A DNA stretch of 64,000 nucleotides from an uncultured Aquimarina sp. (GCA_947503835.1 CANNFM010000010.1:124001-188000); one strand, 5' to 3'; shown: positions 19,125-29,205, numbered from the stretch's first letter. Numbers and translations are program-made. The notes: generated by a model not told the origin, from the sequence alone.

Positions 19125-20498
19125 ATGAAGAAATTTGTATCACTCTTTGCTATTTTAGCAATGCTCTACAGTTGTGGAGGCGGAAGCCGCGGAGAATTGA
19201 CCGGAGCACAAGGAAAAAAATGGCACCCACAAAAGCCATATGGAATGGCCCTCATCCCCGGAGGATCGTTCATTATGGGTAAGTCGGATGATGATAAAGC
19301 CGCGTTAGCAAATGCACCCACAAAGATGGTTACTGTTCGTTCATTCTATATGGATGAGACAGAAATCACCAATAGTGAGTATAGGCAATTTGTTAACTGG
19401 GTTCGTGATTCTGTAATCCGAATGAGACTTGCAATAATGGCTGATGAATTAGGTAAAGCACCTGGTGATGATGGTATCGGTGAATATGCATTCTTAGATG
19501 CAGATACCGAAAACATGTCAGTCTACGAGAAATATATGTACGACAATTATAGTGGTACAGGAGAAACCGGTTACGAAGGTAGAGCTCTTAACAAGGATCT
19601 TGATATCGAATGGGATATTGAGGATTATCCAGATGAGTTTTATGCAGAAGTTATGGACACAATGTATATTCCATTGGAAGAATCTTATAACGGAAGACGT
19701 ACTTTAGATGTTAGTAAGTTCGAATTTAGATTTACTTGGATGGATATTCAAGCTGCAGCTAGAGCCAGGAAAGGTGGAAGAAAAGACTTCGTAAAAGAAG
19801 AAGTGATTAAAGTTTATCCTGATACTACGGTTTGGATTAAAGATTTTAATTATTCATATAATGAGCCTATGCACAATGACTATTTTTGGCATAGTGCATA
19901 CGACGATTACCCTGTAGTAGGAGTTTCTTGGGAACAAGCTAAAGCTTTCTGCAGATGGAGAACTATTGAAAAAAATACGTTCCAGAAGAAAAAAGGTAAA
20001 GAATTCGTGAACTATTTTAGATTACCTACAGAAGCAGAATGGGAGTATGCTGCTAGAGGAGGTCTGGAATCAGCGACGTACCCATGGGGTGGTCCTTATG
20101 CTCTAAACGACCGAGGTTGTTTCCTGGCAAACTTCAAACCTCTTAGAGGAAACTATGCGGCAGATAACTTTTTATATACTGTAGAAGCTAAAACATTTGA
20201 GCCAAATGATTATAACTTATATAATATGGCAGGTAATGTTTCAGAGTGGGTACAGTCATCATATGACCCCTCAGCATATGAATACGTTTCATCAATGAAC
20301 CCAAATGTTAATGATGATGAAAACAAACGTAAAGTTGTGCGTGGTGGATCCTGGAAAGATGTTGCTTATTTCCTACAAGTAAGTACCAGAGATTACGAAT
20401 ATGCAGATTCTGCTAGGAGTTATATTGGATTCAGAACAGTACAAGATTACATGGGTACTGATGTAACTGGAGAAGATAATACTCAGAATCAAAAATAA
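19125..20498 (+). CDS. gldK: gliding motility/type IX secretion lipoprotein GldK
   Basis: 457 residues. Signal peptide and lipobox ending LYSC followed by GGGSRGE place it on the periplasmic face of the outer membrane, where GldK and GldN form the ring of the type IX secretion system. The body is a formylglycine-generating-enzyme-like domain: MALIPGGSFIMG at about 41-52, FYMDETEITNSEYRQFV, VVGVSWEQAKAFCRW, RLPTEAEWEYAARGG, NVSEWV and VVRGGSW. In GldK this fold is structural. First gene of gldKLMN; 75 bp separate it from gldL. Confidence 0.96.
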   Translation: MKKFVSLFAILAMLYSCGGGSRGELTGAQGKKWHPQKPYGMALIPGGSFIMGKSDDDKAALANAPTKMVTVRSFYMDETEITNSEYRQFVNWVRDSVIRMRLAIMADELGKAPGDDGIGEYAFLDADTENMSVYEKYMYDNYSGTGETGYEGRALNKDLDIEWDIEDYPDEFYAEVMDTMYIPLEESYNGRRTLDVSKFEFRFTWMDIQAAARARKGGRKDFVKEEVIKVYPDTTVWIKDFNYSYNEPMHNDYFWHSAYDDYPVVGVSWEQAKAFCRWRTIEKNTFQKKKGKEFVNYFRLPTEAEWEYAARGGLESATYPWGGPYALNDRGCFLANFKPLRGNYAADNFLYTVEAKTFEPNDYNLYNMAGNVSEWVQSSYDPSAYEYVSSMNPNVNDDENKRKVVRGGSWKDVAYFLQVSTRDYEYADSARSYIGFRTVQDYMGTDVTGEDNTQNQK

Positions 20499-20573
20499 GT
20501 CCCAAAATTCTATCAACTTAATTACTAACCCTTTTTTTTAAAATTTAGATTTAAAAAACAAAACAAATTTATT

Positions 20574-21203
20574 ATGGCAAATTCAAAAGCAAGCAAAAAA
20601 TTAATGAACATGGTATACGGTCTGGGAGCGGCCGTTGTAATTTTAGGTGCACTTTTTAAGATTATGCACTGGCCTTTTGGTAATCAAATGCTTATTATTG
20701 GTCTAATTACAGAAGCTTTCGTATTTACAGTTTCTGCATTCGAACCTGTAGATGACGAAGTAGATTGGTCTTTAGTTTACCCAGAATTAGCTGGAGGAAA
20801 TAAAAAAGACAAAAAAGATAGAGAAGCTACTCCTGAAGGATTATTGTCTAAGAAATTAGATGAAATGTTAAAAGAAGCTAGAGTAGATTCATCACTTATG
20901 AGTAGTCTTGGAGAGAGTATTCGTAATTTTGAAGGAGCTGCAAAAGGTATTTCTCCAACTATTGATTCTATTCAAGGACAGAAAAAATATAGTGAAGAGA
21001 TGTCAAAAGCCGCTGCTCAATTAGAATCTTTGAATAGCCTTTATAAGGTACAGCTAGAATCTTCTGCATCACAAGTAGAAGCTAATCAAGCTATAGCAAA
21101 TAATGCTCAACAGCTTAAGCAGCAAATGGAAAGCCTTACAAGTAACCTTTCTTCTCTTAATGGAGTATATGGTGGTATGTTAACAGCAATGAATAGAAGC
21201 TAG
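20574..21203 (+). CDS. gldL: gliding motility protein GldL
   Basis: 209 residues with two membrane helices near the N terminus (about 12-30 and 38-56, including IMHWPFGNQML and LITEAFVFTVSAFEP) and a cytoplasmic coiled-coil-rich tail. GldL and GldM form the proton-driven motor that powers type IX secretion and gliding; the membrane-embedded Glu in the second helix (ITEAF) matches the conserved acidic residue of the family. It lies between gldK and gldM. Confidence 0.96.
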   Translation: MANSKASKKLMNMVYGLGAAVVILGALFKIMHWPFGNQMLIIGLITEAFVFTVSAFEPVDDEVDWSLVYPELAGGNKKDKKDREATPEGLLSKKLDEMLKEARVDSSLMSSLGESIRNFEGAAKGISPTIDSIQGQKKYSEEMSKAAAQLESLNSLYKVQLESSASQVEANQAIANNAQQLKQQMESLTSNLSSLNGVYGGMLTAMNRS

Positions 21204-21255
21204 TTAACTGTTTAATTAAATATTTTATAAATAACTACCAAAATCTAATAAGAAT

Positions 21256-22803
21256 ATGGCAGGAGGAAAATTATCCCCAAGGCAGAAGATGATTAACCTG
21301 ATGTACTTGGTTTTCATCGCGATGATGGCATTAAATATGTCAAAAGAGGTATTATCAGCATTCGGTTTAATGAACGAAAAGCTGGCAGAGTCAAATATAA
21401 TCTCTACAGAACGTAATAATTCATTTATGACTGGTCTTGCAGAAAAAGTTGCAGAACAGCCAGAAAAGTATACACCACTAAAAGAAAAGGCAGATCAAAT
21501 CAGTGTTTTGTCTAATGAGTTTAATGCTTATCTTGATAAGGTTAAGTCTGAAATTATAGCAGATTTAAGTGATCCTACAGATTATGAAGCGATGGATAAG
21601 TCCACTACTTTGGATCAGAAGTTTTTTGCTGGAGGTAAAGTTACCCCAGGAGCTCAGGAATTTCTTGATAATGTTTCAAAGTATAGAGATGGTGTATCCG
21701 CAGCAATTAAAGAAGTAAAAGAAGTTGACGCATCGGTTGCTAATGATGTGATAAATACATTCTCTACTGATGATGTAAAAGATAGATCAGGAGTAAATAA
21801 GAAATGGCTAAACTACAACTTTGAAGGTTTCCCATTAGTTGCAACGTTAACTAAGCTTACCCAAATGCAAGCTGATGTTAAAACTACAGAAAGTAAAGTG
21901 CTTTCTGCTTTATTAGCAGGACAACAAGCATCTGAACTTTCATTTAGTAACTATGAAGCAATTGTAGTGGCAGATAAAACGGCTTTCTTTAGTGGAGAGA
22001 AGTTTAAAGGTAGAATCGTTCTTGGACGATTTGATGCCACACTTAAGCCAACCAAAGTTATGGTTAATGGTAAAGAGCAGACAGAAGTTCAAAATGGACA
22101 AATTATGCTTGATTTCCCTGCAGGTAATGTAGGTGAAAGAGATGTTGCTGGTGAGCTTGAATTTAAAGAAGGAGATTCAATCGTAAAAATTCCAATAAAA
22201 AGTTCTTATACCGTAATCCCTAGACCAAATTCTGCTGTAATATCTGCAGATAAAATGAATGTGGTATATCGTGGTGTAAACAACCCGATGACAATTTCTA
22301 TTCCTGGTGTACCAAACGTTAATGCTAATGCACCTGGTTTAAGAAAAGTAGGTGGTGCAGGTAAGTACATGATGAATGTTACTACTGTAAAAGCTCGTGA
22401 AGTTAGTATTAAGGTAAGTGGTAAACTTGCAAATGGTACTACGGTTAGTGATAGAAAGAAATTTAGAATTAAAGATATACCAAGACCAGTAGGAACTGTA
22501 CGTGGTGAAGATGGATCAATCAAAATGGCCAGAAATGCGTTAGAGATTTCTTCTATTGGAGCAATTTTACCAGACTTTGATTTTGATATCAAGCTAAAAG
22601 TAACAGGATTTAAATTTAAAGTTGAAGGACAACCAACAGTAAGAGTTCGTGGTGGTAGATTAGATTCTAAAGCGAAATCTGCTTTACGTAAGGCTAAACG
22701 TGGTTCTTCAGTACAGATTATTGATATAAAAGCACAGTTAACAACTAATGCTGGATATAAATTAAAGAAAATATCTCCGGTTATCGTTGAGTTAACGAAT
22801 TAA
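21256..22803 (+). CDS. gldM: gliding motility protein GldM
   Basis: 515 residues. One N-terminal membrane helix (KMINLMYLVFIAMMALNMS) precedes a long periplasmic part of four domains that reaches up to the GldK/GldN ring. Family hallmarks include the start AGGKLSPRQKM, the motif TYVPRP-like VIPRPNSAVISADKMNVVYRGV (cut to its core), and the C-terminal ISPVIVELTN. It transmits torque from GldL. gldN follows 17 bp later. Confidence 0.96.
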   Translation: MAGGKLSPRQKMINLMYLVFIAMMALNMSKEVLSAFGLMNEKLAESNIISTERNNSFMTGLAEKVAEQPEKYTPLKEKADQISVLSNEFNAYLDKVKSEIIADLSDPTDYEAMDKSTTLDQKFFAGGKVTPGAQEFLDNVSKYRDGVSAAIKEVKEVDASVANDVINTFSTDDVKDRSGVNKKWLNYNFEGFPLVATLTKLTQMQADVKTTESKVLSALLAGQQASELSFSNYEAIVVADKTAFFSGEKFKGRIVLGRFDATLKPTKVMVNGKEQTEVQNGQIMLDFPAGNVGERDVAGELEFKEGDSIVKIPIKSSYTVIPRPNSAVISADKMNVVYRGVNNPMTISIPGVPNVNANAPGLRKVGGAGKYMMNVTTVKAREVSIKVSGKLANGTTVSDRKKFRIKDIPRPVGTVRGEDGSIKMARNALEISSIGAILPDFDFDIKLKVTGFKFKVEGQPTVRVRGGRLDSKAKSALRKAKRGSSVQIIDIKAQLTTNAGYKLKKISPVIVELTN

Positions 22804-22820
22804 AAATAAACTAATTAGTT

Positions 22821-23711
22821 ATGAATTTGAGAAATTTTATATTAACCGTTCTAGGTCTATTCGTTTCTGTTATATCATACGGTCAAGTCAATGTATTAAA
22901 TGCTAATACACCAGATGATATCGGAAAGAAAACAGAAGATCAGATCCTTTATGATAATGACCATCCTTTAGAGTATGGTTATGTTGATAAGCGTGATGTA
23001 CTTTGGGCTAAAACTACTTGGGAAACTATCGATCTTGATGAGCGTATTAATTTTCCTCTGTATTATCCTATAGATACCAATAATATTGGTGTAAATCGTA
23101 GGTCTTTGTATGATGTACTAGTTACAAATATCAAAAGCGGAAAAATCAAAAATATTTATTCAGATTCATATTTTACAGAGACCCGAACTTTCGAAGATCT
23201 TCAGTCTACAATGTCTAAAATTGATACTACAGATCTTGGATATGAGCAGTATAATGCCGGAGAAGAAGTAGATCCTCAATATGTAAATAGAAGAGATATT
23301 AATTCAGCAGATATTGCAGAATACAAAATAAGAGGATATTGGTATTTTGATAAACGTCAAGGAGAATTAAGATACAGAATGCTTGGATTAGCACCTGTAG
23401 CTCCGGATGTTAACTTTATTGATGATGATGAACCAGATATGGTGGCTTTATTTTGGGTATGGTATCCCGATGTAAGAGAGATTCTTCATAATTCATCGGC
23501 TTTCAATAGAAGAAATACTTCAATGCCTTTTACTTTGGATCATATTTTAAATGCGAGACGATTTAATTCCGTAATTTACAAAGAAGATAATGAGCAAGGT
23601 GATAGATCAATTAATGATTATATCGTAGATAATGCTTTGATGCAACTTCTTGAAAGTGAAAGAATTAAAGAAAGTATTCGAAATTTCGAAATGGATATGT
23701 GGAGTTACTAA
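22821..23711 (+). CDS. gldN: gliding motility protein GldN
   Basis: 296 residues with a Sec signal peptide (cleavage near SYGQ, residue 22). It is the partner of GldK in the periplasmic ring of the type IX secretion system. Typical segments are YVDKRDVLWAKTTWETIDL, IKEYRIRGYWYFDKRQGELRYRMLG-type text (here AEYKIRGYWYFDKRQGE) and ALFWVWYPDVREILH. Last gene of the gld unit; a strong terminator follows. Confidence 0.96.
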   Translation: MNLRNFILTVLGLFVSVISYGQVNVLNANTPDDIGKKTEDQILYDNDHPLEYGYVDKRDVLWAKTTWETIDLDERINFPLYYPIDTNNIGVNRRSLYDVLVTNIKSGKIKNIYSDSYFTETRTFEDLQSTMSKIDTTDLGYEQYNAGEEVDPQYVNRRDINSADIAEYKIRGYWYFDKRQGELRYRMLGLAPVAPDVNFIDDDEPDMVALFWVWYPDVREILHNSSAFNRRNTSMPFTLDHILNARRFNSVIYKEDNEQGDRSINDYIVDNALMQLLESERIKESIRNFEMDMWSY

Positions 23712-23739
23712 ACTCTGTTACTAAATAATTATATACAAA

Positions 23740-23764
23740 CGCCCGGCAATTCGTCGGGCGTTTT
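23740..23764 (+). terminator. terminator after gldN
   Basis: CGCCCG and CGGGCG pair around a 9-nt loop and are followed by TTTT, 28 bp after gldN. The -7 element of the next gene begins immediately downstream. Confidence 0.85.
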
Positions 23765-23778
23765 GCTATTTTTGAGCT

Positions 23779-24825
23779 ATGTTAGATTGTATTGTTGTTG
23801 GATTTGGATTATCTGGATTGTCATTTGTTGAACATCTAGACAATAATAACAACTCATATGTAGTATTTGAGAATTATTCTCATAAATCATCAAGGGTGGC
23901 CGGAGGGCTTTATAACCCAGTAATATTAAAACGTTTTACGGCTGCATGGCAATCGTTAGAACAACTAAATAAGGCAATTCCTTTTTATAAAGGCGTAGAA
24001 GCAAAACTTCAGCAGCAGCTTGTCTTTGAGCTTCCAATATATAGAAGGTTTAATTCTATAGAAGAACAGAATACGTGGTTTGAAGCTTGTGATAAGCCTA
24101 TTTTGGATCAGTTTCTTTCTTCAAAACTCATAGAAAATGTAAACCCTGCTTTAGAAATCCCTTACTATTATGGAGCAGTAAAAAAGACGGGTAGGATAGC
24201 GATTAAAGAAATGTTATGGTCCTATTTACAGTATATGGACAAAAAGAATAGTGTGGTCAATGAGTCTTTTGAGCATGATAAAGTAATTATAAAGAATAAT
24301 TATATTGAATACAAGGGGTTAAAGGCTAAAAATGTTGTCTTTGCCGAAGGGTTCGGACTTAAAGACAATCCATTTTTCAATTATTTGCCACTGGTGGGTA
24401 ACAAAGGTGAGTATATCATTATAAAATCTAATGATTTAAAGCTGCAAGAAGCTGTAAAGTCATCCGTATTTATTATTCCATTAGGAGAAAACCTATATAA
24501 AGTAGGGGCTACCTATAGTAATTTTGATAAATCCCCTTTAACCACAAAGCGTGCTCAAGAAGAATTACAAAAGAAGCTAGAATCTTTTTTGAATGTAAAA
24601 TATACAATTGTAGATCAGGTAGCTGGAATAAGACCTACTGTCAAAGATCGAAGACCATTGGTGGGGACACATCCTAATTACCAAAATCTTCATGTCCTTA
24701 ACGGGTTGGGTAGTCGTGGAATATTAATTGGCCCTTCAGTTGGTGAGAATTTGTATGATCATATCCTAAATGGTCACCCTTTGGATGCAGAAATTGATAT
24801 CAAACGGTTTGAAACATTAAGATAA
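23779..24825 (+). CDS. FAD-dependent oxidoreductase (DAO family)
   Basis: 348 residues. N-terminal FAD-binding Rossmann motif VVGFGLSGLSFVEHL, then RVAGGLYNPVILKRF and a late GIRPTVKDRRPLVGTHP and LNGLGSRGILIGPSVGENL, the pattern of glycine/D-amino-acid oxidase-like enzymes related to the MnmC oxidase domain. The substrate cannot be read. TATTTTTG at 23767-23774 ends 5 nt before the ATG, so the mRNA may be nearly leaderless. It overlaps the convergent DUF983 gene by 9 bp at the 3' ends. Confidence 0.85.
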   Translation: MLDCIVVGFGLSGLSFVEHLDNNNNSYVVFENYSHKSSRVAGGLYNPVILKRFTAAWQSLEQLNKAIPFYKGVEAKLQQQLVFELPIYRRFNSIEEQNTWFEACDKPILDQFLSSKLIENVNPALEIPYYYGAVKKTGRIAIKEMLWSYLQYMDKKNSVVNESFEHDKVIIKNNYIEYKGLKAKNVVFAEGFGLKDNPFFNYLPLVGNKGEYIIIKSNDLKLQEAVKSSVFIIPLGENLYKVGATYSNFDKSPLTTKRAQEELQKKLESFLNVKYTIVDQVAGIRPTVKDRRPLVGTHPNYQNLHVLNGLGSRGILIGPSVGENLYDHILNGHPLDAEIDIKRFETLR

Positions 24826-25203
24826 ACTTTTCTCTTTGTCGTAATGCATAAAGAAATTGATCCAGATATTTCTTGACAACCTTAAAATAACAGGCAAAAA
24901 ACCAATCATTGTTCCGGCAATTACCAAAAAAGTTACGACTAAGTTTAATTGAAGCACAAGATAGCTAATCACAAAAGCAGCCACGGCAAACGCAATGCCT
25001 ACTGGATAGCTAACATACATAGCGCCATAAAAAAAAGAAGGTTCAATTTTATACTTGGTACTGCAATGGCTACAGCGTTCCTGCATTTTTAAGGTTAGAT
25101 TTAATTTATAAGGATTAGATTCTTCATACATGCTTTCTTGTTGACATACAGGACAACTTCCTGTACAAATGCTATAAATTTTAGTTCCTTTTAAGAAGTT
25201 CAT
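24817..25203 (-). CDS. DUF983 membrane protein
   Basis: 128 residues. Two CxxC pairs (CPVCQ and CSHCS) flank a short segment, followed by YKIEPSFFYGAMYVSYPVGIAFAV and a second membrane helix, the DUF983 pattern. Such proteins are small inner-membrane proteins of unknown role with a zinc-ribbon-like head. The ATG at 25203 is chosen; one at 25236 would add 11 residues. The ABC-F gene is divergent, 58 bp away. Confidence 0.85.
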   Translation of the reverse strand: MNFLKGTKIYSICTGSCPVCQQESMYEESNPYKLNLTLKMQERCSHCSTKYKIEPSFFYGAMYVSYPVGIAFAVAAFVISYLVLQLNLVVTFLVIAGTMIGFLPVILRLSRNIWINFFMHYDKEKSLS

Positions 25204-25261
25204 AAGTGGCTTTTTTGCTAACACAAAATTAATCATCTTTGCACAAAATATTCTAAAGCAG

Positions 25262-27187
25262 ATGTTAAACATACATAACTTGTCGATTTCTTTTGGAGGA
25301 GAGTATCTTTTCGAAGAAATAACCTTCATGTTGACCCCAGGAGATCGAGTAGGACTAGTAGGAAAGAATGGAGCAGGAAAGTCTACAATGCTTAAAATTT
25401 TATCAAAAGAGCAAGAGCCGGATTCTGGGCAAATTGCAATGGATAAAGAAGTAAAGATTGGGTTTCTAAAACAAGATATCGATTTTATACAAGGACGTAC
25501 AGTACTTGAGGAAGCATATGAAGCTTTTATAGAAATTAAAGATACCGAACGCAAAATAGATACAATCAATGCTCAATTAGCAGAGCGCACAGATTATGAA
25601 AGCGATGGGTACAATCAACTCATTACGGATTTAAGTGATCTTACGCATCATTATGAGATTCTTGGGGGGTATAACTATCAAGGTGAAGCAGAAAGAGTCT
25701 TACAAGGACTTGGATTTGAAAGAGAAGTGTTTAATAATCTTACCGATACATTTTCTGGGGGTTGGCGTATGCGAATTGAACTGGCTAAACTATTGCTACA
25801 GAATAATGATGTTCTATTGCTTGATGAGCCAACAAACCACCTTGATATAGAATCTATTATTTGGTTAGAAAATTTCCTGAAAAATTATGCAGGTGTTGTG
25901 GTTATTGTTTCTCATGATAAGATGTTTTTAGATAATGTTACCAATAGAACTATAGAAATTTCTCTAGGACGCATCTATGATTATAATAAGCCATATTCTA
26001 AATATCTAGTGCTGCGTAAGGAGTTACGTGAGCAGCAGCTTGCTACGCAAAAAAACCAATCTAAACAAATCGAGCAAACCGAGAAGTTAATTGAAAAATT
26101 TAGAGCTAAAGCATCTAAAGCTTCTATGGCGCAATCATTAATCAAGAAGCTAGATAAGGTCGAGAGAATAGAAGTAGACGAGGATGATAATGCCGTAATG
26201 AATATTAATTTCCCAATCAGTGTACAACCCGGAAAGGTTGTTGTCGAAGCAAAAAACACAGGCAAAAACTATGGGGATAAAGAAATTTTAAGCGGAATTA
26301 ATTTACTGGTTGAGCGTGGATCAAAAATAGCATTTGTTGGTCAGAATGGACAAGGTAAATCTACTTTAGCAAAAATGATCAATAATGAAGTGCCATATAC
26401 CGGAGAACTTAATCTAGGTCATAATGTGCAGATAGGCTATTTTGCACAAAATCAATCAGAATATCTTGATGGAGAGTTAACTGTTCATGATACGATGATC
26501 AATGCGGCTAATGAGAAGACTCGAAGTAGAGTTCGCGATATGTTAGGATCGTTCTTGTTTAGAGGGGAAGAAGTCGATAAAAAAGTAAAAGTACTTTCTG
26601 GAGGAGAACGAAACCGATTAGCACTCTGCAAACTGCTCTTACAGCCGTTTAATGTATTGGTAATGGATGAGCCAACTAACCATTTGGATATTAAATCAAA
26701 GAATGTACTTAAAAGAGCCTTAGAGAGTTTTGAAGGAACCCTAATTTTAGTATCTCACGATAGAGATTTTTTACAAGGCTTGACCAATACAGTATATGAG
26801 TTTAAGAATAAAAAAATTAAAGAATATCTTGGGGATATTAATTTCTATTTAGAAGAAAGAAGAGTTAGTGATCTTCGGGAAATCGAAAAGAAGGATAAGC
26901 AAGATAAGTCATCAGTTTCAGAAACTAAAGAGACAGCAAAGCAATCTTATGAAGATCAAAAGAAGCTTAAGTCTCTAAACAATAGGTTAAGTAATGCAGA
27001 ATCTAAAATCAATAAACTCGAAAGAGAAATTAAAGAAATAGATACAGAATTGGTTATTGACTACGATAAAACAATAGCACAACCTGATTTTTTTGATAAA
27101 TACCAGGCAAAAAAGGATGAATTAGAGACCTTGATGGAGAATTGGGAGAAGATTCAGGAAGAAATTGATTCAATAACAAATGCTTAA
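25262..27187 (+). CDS. ABC-F type ATPase
   Basis: 641 residues with two fused nucleotide-binding domains and no membrane part: Walker A VGKNGAGKST and VGQNGQGKST, signatures TFSGGWRMRI and LSGGERNRLAL, Walker B VLLLDEPTNHLD and VLVMDEPTNHLD. The interdomain linker (about 240-320) is charged and helical, and the C-terminal extension (about 530-641) is a predicted coiled coil, as in Uup. ABC-F proteins act on ribosomes or, for Uup, in DNA and ribosome maintenance. The Uup-like tail makes a Uup-type role the best guess. Confidence 0.92.
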   Translation: MLNIHNLSISFGGEYLFEEITFMLTPGDRVGLVGKNGAGKSTMLKILSKEQEPDSGQIAMDKEVKIGFLKQDIDFIQGRTVLEEAYEAFIEIKDTERKIDTINAQLAERTDYESDGYNQLITDLSDLTHHYEILGGYNYQGEAERVLQGLGFEREVFNNLTDTFSGGWRMRIELAKLLLQNNDVLLLDEPTNHLDIESIIWLENFLKNYAGVVVIVSHDKMFLDNVTNRTIEISLGRIYDYNKPYSKYLVLRKELREQQLATQKNQSKQIEQTEKLIEKFRAKASKASMAQSLIKKLDKVERIEVDEDDNAVMNINFPISVQPGKVVVEAKNTGKNYGDKEILSGINLLVERGSKIAFVGQNGQGKSTLAKMINNEVPYTGELNLGHNVQIGYFAQNQSEYLDGELTVHDTMINAANEKTRSRVRDMLGSFLFRGEEVDKKVKVLSGGERNRLALCKLLLQPFNVLVMDEPTNHLDIKSKNVLKRALESFEGTLILVSHDRDFLQGLTNTVYEFKNKKIKEYLGDINFYLEERRVSDLREIEKKDKQDKSSVSETKETAKQSYEDQKKLKSLNNRLSNAESKINKLEREIKEIDTELVIDYDKTIAQPDFFDKYQAKKDELETLMENWEKIQEEIDSITNA

Positions 27188-27219
27188 GATAATCGCTTTT
27201 TTTTGATGATTCAGTCAAA

Positions 27220-27266
27220 ATATCTTCTTGTAAATTATGATATTTTCATAAGAAGATATCTTTTTT
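27220..27266 (+). terminator. terminator after the ABC-F gene
   Basis: A 10-bp perfect stem (ATATCTTCTT with AAGAAGATAT) around 20 nt, then CTTTTTT. Confidence 0.8.
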
Positions 27267-27321
27267 AAGAATTCCCAAAAGATGGATGTGTTACCTTAAC
27301 GTTAAGTCAAAAACAAGAACA

Positions 27322-27329
27322 TACTTTTG
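27322..27329 (+). promoter_or_regulatory. predicted -7 element of the marR gene
   Basis: TACTTTTG matches TAnnTTTG and would give a leader of about 80 nt. The -33 element is less clear. Confidence 0.4.
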
Positions 27330-27411
27330 TGATATTTTTATCGTTAGTAGCAGGTACAACTAGATTTTTATAGATATTTTTGTATCGGAAAAAATTAAAG
27401 AATAAGTATTT

Positions 27412-27870
27412 ATGAATAATACAAAAGCCATCGATTTAAATGCCCATGCATTATCTTGGGTAGGTAAAATTCACTATGATTTTGGATTTTTAGTTCAAAA
27501 AGCATTTGGAGAAAATGGGTTAGATCTTTCTAAAGAACAATGGAGTGTCCTAAAACGGTTACATGTAAATGACGGGCAACCTCAAAACGATTTGGCTTTC
27601 ATTACCCATAGAGATAAAACTTCGATGACTCGACTAGTCAATACCATGGAAAGTAAAAATCTGGTAGAGCGAAAGAGTGATGAAAATGATAGAAGAGTTA
27701 ATCGTATTTTTCTTACAGATCACGGTAAAGAGGTTATCGATAAAGTAAGACCAATTATGTACGATCTGATTCCTGCAGTTCAGGAAAGTCTAACAGAGAA
27801 AGAGATTGAAAACCTAATTGGTACCTTGAAAAAAATAAAATCCAAAATTGGAGAGATTGCAGAAGAATAA
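27412..27870 (+). CDS. MarR-family transcriptional regulator
   Basis: 152 residues with the winged-helix pattern of MarR: LSKEQWSVLKRLHVNDGQPQNDLAF, recognition helix HRDKTSMTRLVNTMESKNLVERK and the wing DENDRRVNRIFLT. MarR dimers repress efflux genes and release DNA on binding aromatic ligands. It is followed by a terminator and then the RND operon, which it probably controls; this is inference from position. Confidence 0.92.
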   Translation: MNNTKAIDLNAHALSWVGKIHYDFGFLVQKAFGENGLDLSKEQWSVLKRLHVNDGQPQNDLAFITHRDKTSMTRLVNTMESKNLVERKSDENDRRVNRIFLTDHGKEVIDKVRPIMYDLIPAVQESLTEKEIENLIGTLKKIKSKIGEIAEE

Positions 27871-27901
27871 AAATATTTCTTTCATTATTTTAATAGCAAA
27901 A

Positions 27902-27929
27902 AACATCTACCTGGTAGATGTTTTTTTTG
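27902..27929 (+). terminator. terminator after marR
   Basis: ACATCTACC and GGTAGATGT form a hairpin (tight turn) followed by eight T. Confidence 0.8.
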
Positions 27930-28001
27930 TTTTGGTAGATTGATAAAAATCACCTATTAACTTTTATGAGTTCTTTAACGGCAAACTAGTATTGTTGTTG
28001 A

Positions 28002-28009
28002 TAGTTTTG
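28002..28009 (+). promoter_or_regulatory. predicted -7 element of the RND operon
   Basis: TAGTTTTG fits TAnnTTTG, 42 bp before the membrane-fusion-protein ATG. No -33 TTG at ideal spacing was seen. Confidence 0.4.
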
Positions 28010-28050
28010 CGTAGGTATTTTTTGACAAAAGCTTAAACAAAATTGCTTGT

Positions 28051-29205
28051 ATGAGAAACATAATACTTTCTATTCTGGGATTATTACTAATTGCAGGAGC
28101 TATATTTTTTGCTAAAAAAATAATAGATAGTAAAACCAGGCCCAAACCCAGACCAACTAAAGTAATTAAGACCGTTTTTGTAGATACAATACAGAATACT
28201 ACCATTCCAATTCAGATTGCTGCAAATGGAAACCTAACAGCAAAGCGAAGATTAGAATTATATGCCGAAGTTCAGGGAATTTTTAAAGGTGGTTCTAAGC
28301 TATTTAAAACAGGACAGAAATATCAAAGAGGGCAAGCATTAATACGTATTGATGCTTCAGAGTATTATGCAAGTGTACAGTCAGCTAAAAGTAATTTGTA
28401 CAACCTTGTTACTTCAATTATGCCAGATTTGCGATTAGACTATCCAGAAATTTATGATAAATGGCAAAACTATCTGAATAATTTTGATATGAATAAGGTT
28501 ACTCCTAAGTTACCCGAAACTACTTCAGAAAAAGAAAAATATTTTATTACCGGAAGAAATATTTATACCACTTATTATAATGTAAAGAATCAGGAGCAGC
28601 GTTTAGCAAAATATACTATTTCAGCTCCTTTTGAAGGTGTACTTACAGAGGCTTTGGTAAATGAAGGTACTTTAATTCGTCAAGGGCAAAAATTAGGAGA
28701 ATATATAGACACCAGTGTCTATGAGATGGAAGTCGCAATAGGAAAAGAGTATGGCGATCTACTGCGCGAAGGAAAACCTGTAGCACTTTCTAATCTCAAT
28801 AGAACCAAAACATATACAGGAACGGTTACCAGAATTAATGGTAGCGTAAATCAGGCTACGCAGACGATAACGGCTTTTATAGAAGTAACAGAACCATCAC
28901 TTAAAGAAGGAATGTATCTTGAAGCAAATTTAGATGCTAAGAAAGAAGAAGACGCAATCGAAATTGATCGTAGCTTACTTCAGGAAGGCAATAAAATCTT
29001 TGTCGTAAGAGATAGTATTTTGGATATCGTAGATGTAAATCCAGTATACTTTTCAGATAAAAAAGTGGTGCTAAAAGGGGTGCCCAACAAGACTGTAATC
29101 TTATCTAAAAGTGTTCCTGGTGCTTATGCGGGAATGTTAATTTCTGTTTACGGTTCAAAAAAAACAGGAACTACAGATCAATCTAATCGAAATGCTGCAC
29201 AATAA
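28051..29205 (+). CDS. RND efflux periplasmic adaptor (HlyD/AcrA-type)
   Basis: 384 residues. An N-terminal membrane anchor (LSILGLLLIAGAIFFAKK) precedes a lipoyl/barrel-sandwich domain (LTAKRRLELYAEVQG and later YTISAPFEGVLTEALVNEGTLIRQGQKLGEY), a short helical hairpin and beta-barrel domains. It links the inner-membrane pump to the outer-membrane channel. Its stop overlaps the next start by 1 bp (TAATG), so translation is coupled. First gene of the three-gene pump operon. Confidence 0.93.
   Translation: MRNIILSILGLLLIAGAIFFAKKIIDSKTRPKPRPTKVIKTVFVDTIQNTTIPIQIAANGNLTAKRRLELYAEVQGIFKGGSKLFKTGQKYQRGQALIRIDASEYYASVQSAKSNLYNLVTSIMPDLRLDYPEIYDKWQNYLNNFDMNKVTPKLPETTSEKEKYFITGRNIYTTYYNVKNQEQRLAKYTISAPFEGVLTEALVNEGTLIRQGQKLGEYIDTSVYEMEVAIGKEYGDLLREGKPVALSNLNRTKTYTGTVTRINGSVNQATQTITAFIEVTEPSLKEGMYLEANLDAKKEEDAIEIDRSLLQEGNKIFVVRDSILDIVDVNPVYFSDKKVVLKGVPNKTVILSKSVPGAYAGMLISVYGSKKTGTTDQSNRNAAQ

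Noticed and set aside
24817..25569. A 250-residue minus-strand frame instead of the 128-residue DUF983 protein
   Set aside because: Its first half runs antisense through the ABC-F Walker A region; the DUF983 domain begins at the ATG at 25203.
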